Part shown: positions 41,854 through 55,553 of the stretch, one piece after another
How the letters are laid out: each line of letters starts with the position of its first letter
Numbering within the stretch: position 1 is the first letter of the stretch
Assembly: GCA_964483325.1 (NCBI GenBank)
Contig: CAZAAW010000016.1
Span: 1 to 57,137 of the forward strand
Source of the DNA: CAZAAW01 sp964483325
GTDB lineage: Bacteria > Pseudomonadota > Alphaproteobacteria > Rhizobiales > Kaistiaceae
Length of the DNA: 57,137 nt
Direction of reading: 5' to 3'
The notes under the pieces: model-generated
The model's database searches: none
The model's input: the letters and a program-made list of their open reading frames with translations, nothing else
What the model was told of the DNA's origin: nothing
Translations under genes and position numbers: made by a program

Positions 41854-43038
41854 ATGCCGAAGCTGCCTGCGACCCTCTTCCGGATTGCCGTCGTGTTCGT
41901 CGCTGCCCTGGCGGCGACGCCCGTCGCCGTTCCGGAACGGCCGGCGCAGGCGCAGGGCTTCTTCGACCGCATCTTCGGACCGCGCCCGGCGGCGCCGGAG
42001 CGGCCGTCCTTCTTCCGCGACCGGCGCCAGATGGCGCCGCCGCCGGGAGAAATGCGTCAGCCGCCGGCGCGCCAGCGGCCGCGGCGCGTCGCCGACCCGA
42101 CGCCGCGCATCCCGGTCGACCCCAAGGACCCCACGGCGCTCAAGCTGGTGGTCGTCGGCGACTTTCTCGGCGCCAGCCTGGCGGCCGGCCTCGATCAGGC
42201 TTTCGCCAAGGAGCCGCGCATCGCCGTCGTCGACCGCAGCGAGGGCTCGTCCGGGCTGGTGCGGACGGACTTCTATGACTGGACGACGGAGCTGCCGAAG
42301 ATCCTCAACGAGCTGAAGCCCGACTATGTCGTGATCATGCTGGGCGCCAATGACAGGCAGCAGATCCGCACCGGGCAGGAGCGTTTCCAGTTCCGCTCGC
42401 CCGACTGGGAGCGCGTCTATCGCCAGCGTGTCGCCGCCATCGCCGATACGCTGAAGGTCTACGGCCGCCCCGCCTTCTGGATCAGCGCGCCGCCGCTGCG
42501 CGGCAATACCGCATCGGCCGACATGGCCTATCTCAACGACATCTTCCAGGCCGGGGCGGAGAGCGCCGGGGCGCGCTTCATCGACGTGTGGGACGGGTTT
42601 GCCGATGCCGACGGCAAGTTCGTCACGAGGGGACCGGATGTCGACGGCCGGGTGCTGCAGCTGCGGTCGGGCGACGGCATCAATTTCACCCGCGCCGGCC
42701 AGCGCAAGCTCGCCTTCTATGTCGACCGGGAAATCCGCCGTCCGGGGGAGGGCGGCAGCGACACGTTCCTCGCCTCGACGGCGCCGGGCGACCGCATCGA
42801 GATCCTGCCCGACGGCAGCCGCCAGCTGGTCGGGCCGGTGATCGCCCTCGGCGAGCCGCCGCCCGGCGCCAGCACCGAGCTGGCCGGTGCCACCCGGCCG
42901 GCCGAGCCGGGGCGCGATTCACTGCAGTACCGGCTGATCGTGCGCGGCGAGACGCTGCCGGTCGTGCCGGGCCGCGTCGACGATTTCCGCTGGCCGGCTG
43001 CTGAGGCGGAGAACCCCCAGGCCGCGGCGGCGCAGTAA
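41854..43038 (+). CDS. DUF459 (SGNH-like) secreted protein
   Basis: The 394-residue protein has a signal peptide or anchor (LFRIAVVFVAALAATPVAV), a proline/arginine-rich linker (to about residue 90) and the DUF459 SGNH-hydrolase-like domain. That domain reads LKLVVVGDFLGASLAAGLDQAF, RSEGSSGLVRTDFYDW, VIMLGANDRQQ and FTRAGQRKLAFYVDREIRR. The position where SGNH enzymes have the nucleophilic GDS reads GDF, which I recall as usual in DUF459, so esterase activity is doubtful. Such genes often lie with lytic transglycosylases and polysaccharide genes, as here. Confidence 0.87.
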   Translation: MPKLPATLFRIAVVFVAALAATPVAVPERPAQAQGFFDRIFGPRPAAPERPSFFRDRRQMAPPPGEMRQPPARQRPRRVADPTPRIPVDPKDPTALKLVVVGDFLGASLAAGLDQAFAKEPRIAVVDRSEGSSGLVRTDFYDWTTELPKILNELKPDYVVIMLGANDRQQIRTGQERFQFRSPDWERVYRQRVAAIADTLKVYGRPAFWISAPPLRGNTASADMAYLNDIFQAGAESAGARFIDVWDGFADADGKFVTRGPDVDGRVLQLRSGDGINFTRAGQRKLAFYVDREIRRPGEGGSDTFLASTAPGDRIEILPDGSRQLVGPVIALGEPPPGASTELAGATRPAEPGRDSLQYRLIVRGETLPVVPGRVDDFRWPAAEAENPQAAAAQ

Positions 43039-43040
43039 CG

Positions 43041-44459
<1,419 letters not shown>

Positions 44460-44536
44460 CGGACTGTCGTTCCCCCACCCTGGCGGCCGATGCCGGTCCA
44501 GGGCTCAAAGTGACATGTTGCGTCTTGCGGCGGCGG

Positions 44537-49258
<4,722 letters not shown>

Positions 49259-49656
49259 CCGTCTCGTCCTTGAAATATCTGCGTTCAGCCGTCAGTCCAT
49301 CGTCCCTTCAAGCGCCGAGGCTTGAAAGGCTGGCCGGCCGATGTCCCGTCTCTTGTCGACAAACGGCGCGGCTTCAATCGCCGGCCGGTTTGTTCTCTTT
49401 CAGATTGATGGCGTGGCTAGCCAACGGCGAGCGGCGGGCATCGCCGCGCGTGCTCAAATGCCGTCTGGTCCACATCGCCTGAATCCTTGGCCCTTTCTGG
49501 CCCGGAATCGGATACCGCCGTCAGCGGTCCGATTGGACAGCACTCCTGTCCTAACTGAGGGACAATGCCAGATTTGGAGAAAGTCTACAAGATCTGTGGC
49601 GAAATCCGGACTCCAAAATGCCGGCCATGTTGTCCCACCCTTTTCGCGCAAGGAGA
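49259..49656. other. gltB upstream intergenic region
   Basis: No gene is supported in these roughly 400 bp. They should contain the gltB promoter on the minus strand. TTGTAG with CATTGT 17 bp on (minus strand, about 49575-49605) is too poor a match to call. Base composition is lower in GC than in the flanking genes. No NtrC, tRNA or riboswitch signature was recognised. Confidence 0.5.
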
Positions 49657-49679
49657 GCCGGCGGCGTCCAGTGGGCGCC
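49657..49679. repeat. imperfect copy of the downstream terminator hairpin
   Basis: Positions 49658-49674 repeat CCGGCGGCGTCCAGTGG, the same 17 bases as in the terminator 62 bp away (49720-49736). This copy continues GCGCC where the terminator has ACGCC, so its stem GGCGTCC/GGGCGCC contains a G-U/T-G pair. It lacks a flanking T or A run. It may be a duplicated terminator or a short repeated element. Confidence 0.55.
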
Positions 49680-49713
49680 CCCAGCGGGAGCTGCACTGCC
49701 AGCGTAAGAAATG

Positions 49714-49746
49714 AAAAAACCGGCGGCGTCCAGTGGACGCCGCCGG
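49714..49746 (-). terminator. Rho-independent terminator of the repeat-bearing secreted protein
   Basis: CCGGCGGCGTCC (49720-49731) and its exact complement GGACGCCGCCGG (49735-49746) form a 12-bp stem with a 3-nt loop. On the minus strand it is followed by six U (A-run 49714-49719). It lies about 57 bp after the stop codon of the gene at 49803-50888. It is the clearest intrinsic terminator in the window. Confidence 0.9.
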
Positions 49747-49802
49747 CTGCTAGGCCCGACGATCGAGGGGGGCGGGAACGACGCCGGGCCTGCTTCTGGA
49801 TT

Positions 49803-50888
49803 TCAGTAGCGGTAGCCCGGCTCGAAGCAGTCGTCGTAGCGGCTGCCGACGTTCCGGTAGCTGTATGACGGCGTCGTGAAGCGGTAGGTCGGGGCGGCGA
49901 AGCGATAGGTGGGCCGCTCGTAGTGGTAGGCCTGGCGATAGCCGGCCTCATGCTCGCGCAGCGACACGACCTTGCCGGTATAGGCGTTGACCGCCATCAC
50001 GTAGCCGATCGGGCGATGGGCGCCCAGCGCCGCCAGCACATAGTAGTAGGTGGCGTCGGCCTTGAAGATGCGCACGTCGTAGAACCCTTCGCTGGCCAGA
50101 CGGTAATGGATCTGCAGCTCGTCGAGCCGCTCGGCGACGGCGGGGGCCTGCTCCTGCGGCGCGGCAAGGGCCGGATCATCGGCCGGCGCTTCCGGCGCCA
50201 GGGCGGCAGGCGGTTCCGGGAGCTGCGGCGCGGCATTGGGCAGGTCGTCGAGCAGATCCTCGTCGTCGAGCGGATCGGCCGCCGGCGGCGCAACATCAGG
50301 CGCGCCGGCATCGCCGACCTGGATCGGCGGGATGCTGTCGAAATCGCCGGCCGCGGCCGGCTCGCTCGGCTCGACGACGATCTGCCGGTTGCCGGGAACG
50401 CGGCCATTGTCGGTATTGGCCGACGGGCCGTCGCCGGGGGCGATGACGATCTGTTGGCGGGGCGGGTTCTGCGGCGCGCCGATATCGGTGTTGGACGACT
50501 GGCCCTGGCCCGGGTCGGTGGCGATGCGGGGCAGCACGTCGGGGCGGTCGTCGTTGCTGGCGGTCTGGCCGCCATTGCCGGGATTGACCGTCAGGTTGAG
50601 CGTGCCGGGGACGCGGGTGCGGATATTGTCGCCGAGCACCTCATCGCTGCCCTGGCCGCCACGGCCGGGGTTGATGGCGATGCGGGCATTGCTGCGGCCG
50701 CGCTGGCCCTGGTCGGCCTGGGCGAGAACGACGGTGCGGCGGCCGGTCGCCGGATTGGCGAGAAGCTGGGCGGGGCGGAGTTCCGTGAGGCGCTGCTGAC
50801 GGACATCGCGGTCCTGGGCGTGGACGGACGTGGAGGCCGCTGCAGCGACTGCTGCCAGGGTTGCGGCGGCAAGAGCGGTCTTGAGCAT
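49803..50888 (-). CDS. secreted repeat protein with PepSY-like C-terminus
   Basis: The 361-residue protein has a signal peptide (MLKTALAAATLAAVAAAASTSVHA). The middle (residues about 70-180) consists of degenerate repeats built on a hydrophobic triplet plus PG: RIAINPGRGGQGSDE, LNLTVNPGNGGQTASND, RIATDPGQGQSSNTD, QIVIAPGDGPSANTD, QIVVEPSEP. An acidic Pro/Ala linker follows, then a C-terminal domain (LDELQIHYRLASEGFYDVRIFKADATYYYVLA ... YTGKVVSLREHEAGY) of PepSY type. A Tyr/Arg-rich tail with PTYRFAAPTYRFTTPSYSYRN closes it. Function is unknown. The start at 50888 is fixed by the signal peptide. Confidence 0.78.
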   Translation of the reverse strand: MLKTALAAATLAAVAAAASTSVHAQDRDVRQQRLTELRPAQLLANPATGRRTVVLAQADQGQRGRSNARIAINPGRGGQGSDEVLGDNIRTRVPGTLNLTVNPGNGGQTASNDDRPDVLPRIATDPGQGQSSNTDIGAPQNPPRQQIVIAPGDGPSANTDNGRVPGNRQIVVEPSEPAAAGDFDSIPPIQVGDAGAPDVAPPAADPLDDEDLLDDLPNAAPQLPEPPAALAPEAPADDPALAAPQEQAPAVAERLDELQIHYRLASEGFYDVRIFKADATYYYVLAALGAHRPIGYVMAVNAYTGKVVSLREHEAGYRQAYHYERPTYRFAAPTYRFTTPSYSYRNVGSRYDDCFEPGYRY

Positions 50889-50972
50889 GATCCTGATCCC
50901 TCGCGCCGCACCGATTTGCGGCGTTGATGGGTGGATCATAGGGGCCGGCGCTGAACGTCCCCGGAAGCCGGC

Positions 50973-50988
50973 GTTCAGAAACGGTTCA
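50973..50988. promoter_or_regulatory. GTTCA-N6-GTTCA direct repeat between the secreted repeat protein and hsp20
   Basis: GTTCA at 50973-50977 and 50984-50988 (GTTCAGAAACGGTTCAGG) gives an 11-bp period, 85 bp before the start of the minus-strand gene. CTGAACG (50951-50957) and CGTTCAG (50972-50978) additionally form an inverted arrangement. It resembles tandem sites for an OmpR-family regulator. Confidence 0.45.
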
Positions 50989-51068
50989 GGAAAAATCGAC
51001 CCGGGAGGCGGCATCGAAGCGGCTGCCGGCCCTTGAAAAGACCAATGACAACAACCACCTCCCTCTAT

Positions 51069-51164
51069 GCGGACGCCAACAGGGTCCGCGGGACGCGCCA
51101 TCGCCGCCAGTCGGGGCACGGCCGTCCGAATCGCAACATGCGTCGCTCATTCGGAGGACAGAAG
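51069..51164 (+). promoter_or_regulatory. ROSE-like RNA thermometer in the hsp20 5' UTR
   Basis: The last stem before the hsp20 start pairs GTC (51142-51144) and CTC (51146-51148) with GAG (51154-51156) and GAC (51157-51159), leaving G51145 unpaired and a 5-nt loop. The 5' strand contains UCGCU (51143-51147), exactly the U(U/C)GCU signature that faces the ribosome site in ROSE elements. The paired GGAGGA (51153-51158) is the ribosome site six bases before the ATG. A further hairpin GCGGAC (51069-51074)/GTCCGC (51084-51089) lies upstream, as in multi-stem ROSE RNAs. Confidence 0.75.
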
Positions 51165-51641
51165 ATGCGTACTTATGATCTCAGCCCGCTCTATCGCACC
51201 ACCGTCGGTTTCGACCGGCTGTTCTCGTTGCTGGATTCCTTCGGCGGCGTCGACAGCGGCTCGACCTATCCGCCCTACAATATCGAGCGGACCGGCGAGA
51301 ACTCCTACCGCGTCACGATGGCCGTCGCCGGTTTCGGCGAGGACGATCTGTCGATCGAGGTCAAGGAGAACACGCTGATGGTGAAGGGCGAGCGGAGCGG
51401 CACCCCCGAGGGTGTTGATGTGCTCTATCGCGGTATTGCCGGCAGAGCCTTCGAGCGTCGTTTCCAGCTGGCCGACCATGTCGAGGTCCGCGGCGCGGCG
51501 CTTGAGAACGGCCTCCTGCATATCGATCTCGTGCGGGCGATCCCGGAGGCTCTGAAGCCCCGCAAGATCGCCATTACCGCGGGCGTCGCGCCAAAGGCGC
51601 CGATCGCCCAGGTCACCGAGCTCGAGGCGAAAGCCGCCTGA
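51165..51641 (+). CDS. small heat-shock protein, Hsp20 family
   Basis: This is an ATP-independent chaperone of 158 residues. It has the N-terminal YDLSPLYRTTVGFDRLFSLLDS and an alpha-crystallin domain (PPYNIERTGENSYRVTMAVAGFGEDDLSIEVKENTLMVKGER ... YRGIAGRAFERRFQLADHVEVRGAALENGLLHIDLVRAIPEALKPRKI). The conserved A-x-ENGLL and F-x-RRFQL motifs are present. The layout matches IbpA-type Rhizobiales sHSPs. The ATG at 51165 has GGAGGA six bases upstream, sequestered in a ROSE-like hairpin, implying translation at raised temperature. A strong terminator follows. Confidence 0.95.
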   Translation: MRTYDLSPLYRTTVGFDRLFSLLDSFGGVDSGSTYPPYNIERTGENSYRVTMAVAGFGEDDLSIEVKENTLMVKGERSGTPEGVDVLYRGIAGRAFERRFQLADHVEVRGAALENGLLHIDLVRAIPEALKPRKIAITAGVAPKAPIAQVTELEAKAA

Positions 51642-51678
51642 CGGCGATATCGCAGCCGCAATATCCTCGCGTGCAAGG

Positions 51679-51708
51679 AAGGGCGCCCGTCAGGGGGCGC
51701 CCTTTTCT
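51679..51708 (+). terminator. Rho-independent terminator after hsp20
   Basis: AAGGGCGCCC (51679-51688) pairs with GGGCGCCCTT (51695-51704) around a 6-nt loop and is followed by TTTTCTTTTGG. It is between the convergent hsp20 and threonine aldolase genes. Confidence 0.88.
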
Positions 51709-51724
51709 TTTGGCTTTTCTCCTG

Positions 51725-52774
51725 TCAGCCGTGCAGCACGGTCAGGAAAAGGTCGACCTCGTCGGCGGAATTGGCAAAGGACGTGACGAGGCGGATCATC
51801 GTCTCGCCATCGCGCGGCCGCCGGTCGGCGGGGAGGGCGGTGCTTTCCCATTCGTAGAAGAGCGCCCCCGCCTTGCGCAGGACGGCAAGGCGGGCGTCGT
51901 CGATGATGGCAAAGACCTGATTGCCGGCCGGCGTCACCGCCAGCCGGCCTCCTTCTGCCTCAATCCCGTCGGCGAGGCGCTTCGCCAGGCGATTGGCGTG
52001 AGCGGCCCATTCGAGCCACGCGCCCTCGCGCAGGAAGGCGCCGAGCTGCGCCGCGACGAAGCGGCTCTTGGAAAAGAGATGCCCGGCGCGCTTGCGCCTG
52101 AAGGCGAAGTCCTCGGCATCGCCGGGGTGAAAGAACAGCACCGCTTCCGCTGCCCAGCAGCCGCCCTTGGTGCCGCCGAAGGACATGACGTCAATGCCGG
52201 CCTTCCAGGTCAGCTCCGCCGGCGTGGCGCCGAGGGCTGCGACGGCGTTGCCGAAGCGGGCGCCATCCATGTGGACGGCGAGACCTGCGTCATGGGCGAT
52301 CGCCGTCAGGCGGGCGATCTCCGATGCGGTGTAAGCCGTGCCGAGCTCGGTGAGCTGGCTGATTGTCACGGCGACAGGCTGCCCGTGATGGACGAAGCCT
52401 TCCGGAAAGCGCGCCAGGGCCTGCTCCAGCCCCACCGGGGCGATCTTCGACTCCTCGCCGCCGATGCCGACCAGGCGGATGTCGCCGATGAACTCCGGCG
52501 CTCCGCCTTCATCGACCGCCACATGCGCCTCGTCATGGCAGAACACCGCCCCGCCAGGTCGCGCATAGGCCGATAGGGCCAGCGCGTTGGCCGCCGTTCC
52601 GGTGGCGACGAAGAAGACCGTCACGTCGGTCTCGAAAAGCCGGCTGAACTCTGCCGTGACCTCGGCCGTGAGATCGTCGGCGCCATAAGGCGGCGCGAAG
52701 CCGTCCGCCGCCTCGGCCAGCGCCGTCGTGACGCGCGCCGCCGCGCCGGCCCAGTTGTCGCTGCTGAAATTCAT
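51725..52774 (-). CDS. ltaE: low-specificity L-threonine aldolase
   Basis: This is a PLP-dependent aldolase cleaving threonine/allo-threonine to glycine and acetaldehyde. The 349-residue protein begins MNFSSDNWAGAAARVTTAL, as in Rhizobiales LtaE. It shows CHDEAHVAVDEGGAPEF, AVHMDGARFGNAVAALG and the PLP lysine in DVMSFGGTKGGCWAAEAVL. The ATG at 52774 gives the expected start. It is divergent from the PepSY-like gene and convergent with hsp20. Confidence 0.93.
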   Translation of the reverse strand: MNFSSDNWAGAAARVTTALAEAADGFAPPYGADDLTAEVTAEFSRLFETDVTVFFVATGTAANALALSAYARPGGAVFCHDEAHVAVDEGGAPEFIGDIRLVGIGGEESKIAPVGLEQALARFPEGFVHHGQPVAVTISQLTELGTAYTASEIARLTAIAHDAGLAVHMDGARFGNAVAALGATPAELTWKAGIDVMSFGGTKGGCWAAEAVLFFHPGDAEDFAFRRKRAGHLFSKSRFVAAQLGAFLREGAWLEWAAHANRLAKRLADGIEAEGGRLAVTPAGNQVFAIIDDARLAVLRKAGALFYEWESTALPADRRPRDGETMIRLVTSFANSADEVDLFLTVLHG

Positions 52775-52825
52775 CTTGCCTGTCTCCGCCTCGGTTTAGC
52801 GCCGCCCGTCGCGGCGGGCTGCCGA

Positions 52826-52841
52826 TGAACGCACAATGAAT
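52826..52841. promoter_or_regulatory. TGAAC-N6-TGAAT direct repeat upstream of the small PepSY-like gene
   Basis: TGAAC (52826-52830) and TGAAT (52837-52841) are 11 bp apart; read on the complement this is ATTCA-N6-GTTCA. In the sense orientation of the gene at 52934 it matches the site before the other PepSY-like gene, at a similar distance (about 92 and 85 bp). It also lies 52 bp before ltaE on the other strand. Confidence 0.4.
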
Positions 52842-52933
52842 GCCCGCTTCGGGCAGGGTTCAGCCAGCCCTTCGTATGCTCCAGCCATCATCGGTTCGCG
52901 ACCATCGCGACAGCCGGGGCAGGAGACAAGGAA

Positions 52934-53317
52934 GTGTTCAGGAAGTTTGTCATCGCTGGCGTCATTGCAGTAGCCACCATCGCCATACCGGCCGCGTCGC
53001 AGGCCGCCGGCTTCGCCTTCGGCATCAGCGGGCCGAACGGCTCGATCAGCATCAACAGCAACGGTGCCATCGCCGTCACCGATCATCACCGTGGCCCCGG
53101 CCGCTGGGACGGCCACCGGCCGCGCCACGATCGCCTTGGCGAATGGCAGGTGCGCCGCATCGTCCGCAGCGCCGGGTTCTACGAGGCCCGCGTCGTCGAC
53201 GAGAACCGCTTCACCTACACGGTGCGGGCCGTCACGGACCGTGGCCGCGACCGGGTGATCACGGTTCACGCCTATAGCGGCGAGATCCTCAGCGTCGAGC
53301 GCCTGCGCCGGCGCTGA
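52934..53317 (+). CDS. small secreted PepSY-like protein
   Basis: The 127-residue protein has a signal peptide (FRKFVIAGVIAVATIAIPAASQAA), a short glycine/histidine-rich segment (DHHRGPGRWDGHRPRHDR) and a C-terminal PepSY-type domain: WQVRRIVRSAGFYEARVVDENRFTYTVRAVTDRGRDRVITVHAYSGEILSVERL. Such domains are found in envelope proteins and peptidase inhibitors, but the function here is unknown. It begins with GTG at 52934 after AGGAGACAAGGAA. The C-terminal part resembles that of the secreted protein at 49803-50888 (GFYDVR/GFYEAR, YTGKVVSL/YSGEILSV). Confidence 0.83.
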   Translation: MFRKFVIAGVIAVATIAIPAASQAAGFAFGISGPNGSISINSNGAIAVTDHHRGPGRWDGHRPRHDRLGEWQVRRIVRSAGFYEARVVDENRFTYTVRAVTDRGRDRVITVHAYSGEILSVERLRRR

Positions 53318-53477
53318 GGCCAGGATCGGCACGGCGACAGCCGTGCACGGAATTGGACCGGTATCGATCCCGCCCCCCTCCGATGCCGGTTCATGCCGGC
53401 GGTGCCCTTCCGGCACCGCCGGCATTCTCTTTCTGCGGCAGGCGATGCTACATCGGCCCCGGCGGATACGATGGGCA

Positions 53478-54467
53478 ATGCCGATGGAACTCTTCTCCAC
53501 CCGGACCAACGAAGCGCCCGATGGGGCCGTGGTCCAGGGTATCAGGACGTCCGACGGCGTCCTGCTGCGGACGGCGCATTGGCGCCCCACCGGGCCGAGC
53601 CGGCTGGGGACCGTCTGCCTCTTCCAGGGGCGCGCCGAAGCCATCGAGAAATATTTCGAGGTGATCGGCGAACTGCGCGCCCGCGGCTTTGCCGTGGCGA
53701 CCTTCGACTGGCGCGGGCAGGGCGGCTCGGACCGGCTGATCAACGGCAGCAGCCGCAAGGGTCATGTCGAGCGCTTCGCCGACTATGAGCTCGACGTCGA
53801 TGCCTTCATGCGCCAGGTGGCCCTGCCGGACTGCCCGCCGCCCTTCTACGCGCTCGGCCATTCGATGGGCGCCTTCGTCTGCCTGCATGCGGCGCAGACC
53901 GGCCGCACGCGCTTTACGCGCATGGTGCTGGCGGCGCCAATGCTGCGCCTTGCCATGGGGCCGCCGATGCGGGTCCTGCGGCTGTTGAGCCGGCTGGCGC
54001 TGTTCCTCGGGCTGCACGAGGCGCCCGTTCCCGGCCAGGAGGTCTATGCGCAAGACATCCTGCCGTTCCCCGGCAACCTGCTGACCGGCGATCTGGCGCG
54101 GTTCAGCCGCGATGGCGACATCTTTCGCGCCGTGCCGCAGCTCACCATCGGGGCGCCGACCTTCGGCTGGCTCTATGCCGCGACGCGGGCGATGCGCGCC
54201 GCCGAGGCGCCGGGATTTGCGCCGTCCCTGCAGGTGCCGGTGCTGCTGGTTGCCGCAGGCCGCGACCGGGTCGTCTCGACGGCAGCCATCGAGCGCCTGT
54301 CGGAGCAGCTGCGGGCCGGCGCGCATGTCGTGATTCCCGGCGCGCGCCATGAAATCCTGATGGAAGAAGACGCGTTGCGGCAGCTCTTCTGGGCAGCCTT
54401 CGACGCCTTCGTGCCGGGCTCGCAGGATTTGCCGCGGAGCCGCGCCGGCGAGGCCGTCCCGGCTTAG
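53478..54467 (+). CDS. alpha/beta hydrolase (lysophospholipase/monoglyceride-lipase type)
   Basis: The 329-residue serine hydrolase has the nucleophile elbow YALGHSMGAFVCLHAA, an oxyanion-region motif CLFQGRAEAIEKY, FDWRGQGGSDRLI typical of the PldB/MGL group, and the acid and His regions LLVAAGRDRVVS and IPGARHEILMEED. The substrate is probably a monoacyl lipid by family, but is not proven. The start is uncertain: I use the ATG at 53478; the one at 53484 is equally plausible, and neither has a strong ribosome site. It overlaps the end of hisN by four bases. Confidence 0.88.
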   Translation: MPMELFSTRTNEAPDGAVVQGIRTSDGVLLRTAHWRPTGPSRLGTVCLFQGRAEAIEKYFEVIGELRARGFAVATFDWRGQGGSDRLINGSSRKGHVERFADYELDVDAFMRQVALPDCPPPFYALGHSMGAFVCLHAAQTGRTRFTRMVLAAPMLRLAMGPPMRVLRLLSRLALFLGLHEAPVPGQEVYAQDILPFPGNLLTGDLARFSRDGDIFRAVPQLTIGAPTFGWLYAATRAMRAAEAPGFAPSLQVPVLLVAAGRDRVVSTAAIERLSEQLRAGAHVVIPGARHEILMEEDALRQLFWAAFDAFVPGSQDLPRSRAGEAVPA

Positions 54468-55246
54468 GAGCGCCTGCCGGCGAGTTCGGCCAGCACGATG
54501 TCGTGCAGGCGGGGATCGCCGCTGGCGACGATGCTGCCGCCGCCGGCCGCCGTGCCGCCGTCCCAGCCGGTGACGCGGCCGCCGGCGCCCTCGATGATCG
54601 GGATGAGCGGAGCGATGTCGTAGGGCTGCAGCTGCGATTCGATGACCACGTCGACGAAGCCGGCGGCCAGCATGCAGTAGGCGTAGCAGTCGCATCCGTA
54701 GCGGGTCAGGCGGGCGCGCGATTCCACCCGCCGATAGGCGCCGATATCCGCCTCGGAGAACAGCGTCGGGCTGGTGGTGAAAAGCGTCGCCGCATCGAGC
54801 TGCGCGCAGGGCCGTGTGCGGAGCGGCCGGTCGCCGCCGGGACCGGCATACCAGGCCGAGCTGCCGTCGCCGGCATAGCGTTCGCCGGTGAAGGGCTGCG
54901 CCATCATGCCGAAGGCCGGTCTCTGGCGCTGCAGGAGGCCGATCAGGACGCCCCAGACCGGTATGCCGGAGATGAAGCTCCGGGTGCCGTCGATAGGGTC
55001 GAGGATCCAGACGTTCTCCGCGTCTGTGCGCTCGCCGCCGAACTCCTCGCCGAGGATCCCGTGCTCGGGATAGGCCGCGGCGATCAGGTCGCGCATGGCG
55101 CGCTCGGCCGCCCGGTCGGCGACGGTGACCGGGTCGAACCCGTCCGCCTGCTTGTTCTCGACCAGGAAGGGGGTGCGAAAGTGCGGAAGGATGGCCGCGC
55201 CGGCGGCGTCGGCCAGCCGTTCCATGAATGCGCGATAGTCGGTCAA
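54464..55246 (-). CDS. hisN: histidinol-phosphatase HisN (inositol-monophosphatase fold)
   Basis: HisN dephosphorylates histidinol phosphate in histidine synthesis, using the IMPase-type fold common in alphaproteobacteria. Of about 260 residues, the metal motifs GILGEEFGGERTDAENVWILDPIDGTRSFISGIPVWG (E..DPIDGT) and QPYDIAPLIPIIEGAGG (D of YDIA) are present. I chose the TTG at 55246 (LTDYRAFMERLADAAG), preceded by GGGAAAGA. The ATG at 55225 lacks a ribosome site and trims the first helix. A role as generic inositol monophosphatase cannot be excluded. Confidence 0.86.
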   Translation of the reverse strand: MTDYRAFMERLADAAGAAILPHFRTPFLVENKQADGFDPVTVADRAAERAMRDLIAAAYPEHGILGEEFGGERTDAENVWILDPIDGTRSFISGIPVWGVLIGLLQRQRPAFGMMAQPFTGERYAGDGSSAWYAGPGGDRPLRTRPCAQLDAATLFTTSPTLFSEADIGAYRRVESRARLTRYGCDCYAYCMLAAGFVDVVIESQLQPYDIAPLIPIIEGAGGRVTGWDGGTAAGGGSIVASGDPRLHDIVLAELAGRRS

Positions 55247-55553
55247 GGCGTCTTTCCCGGCCGGTCGGCAGGCCTTCGGCGCCAATATGTCACAGCTTCC
55301 ACGGCGCCTGCGTCTTCTTGTCTAACTTGTTGAATTCGCTGCTAATCGCCTGGAGCCAGCGGGCTGCCGGGCACAGCCTTTTTTTGACCAGATGGCCGAA
55401 ATTTAACTTGCATATGTGCGACGCAGCATTAATTATTGCAGTGCAGTAATTCGGATCCCTTCCGAATTCCTGTTGCCCTCCTTGGGCGTTTCCTCCCTAG
55501 ACTTGGGCCGTGTCGCCTCCGCGACCGGCCTATTTTTTTGGCCGCAGGACGGC
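55247..55553. other. AT-rich intergenic region with imperfect palindrome upstream of hisN
   Basis: This gap has no supported gene. It holds an AT-rich stretch (about 55380-55450) unlike the rest of the window. Within it is the near-palindrome AATTATTGCA (55431-55440), G, TGCAGTAATT (55442-55451), with one mismatched pair. A T-run (55531-55537) lies near the end of the neighbouring N-formylglutamate hydrolase gene. The hisN promoter is expected here on the minus strand; no -35/-10 pair is convincing. Confidence 0.45.

Noticed and set aside
41854..43038. Loss of the SGNH nucleophile in the DUF459 protein (GDF in place of GDS) as a novel inactivation
   Set aside because: I recall the same GDF wording in other rhizobial DUF459 proteins, so it appears to be a family trait.
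51032..51068. CTTGAAA (51032-51038) as a sigma32 -35 box for hsp20 with CCCTCTAT (51061-51068)
   Set aside because: The spacing of 22 bp is too long for a heat-shock sigma promoter and no better -10 lies at 13-17 bp.
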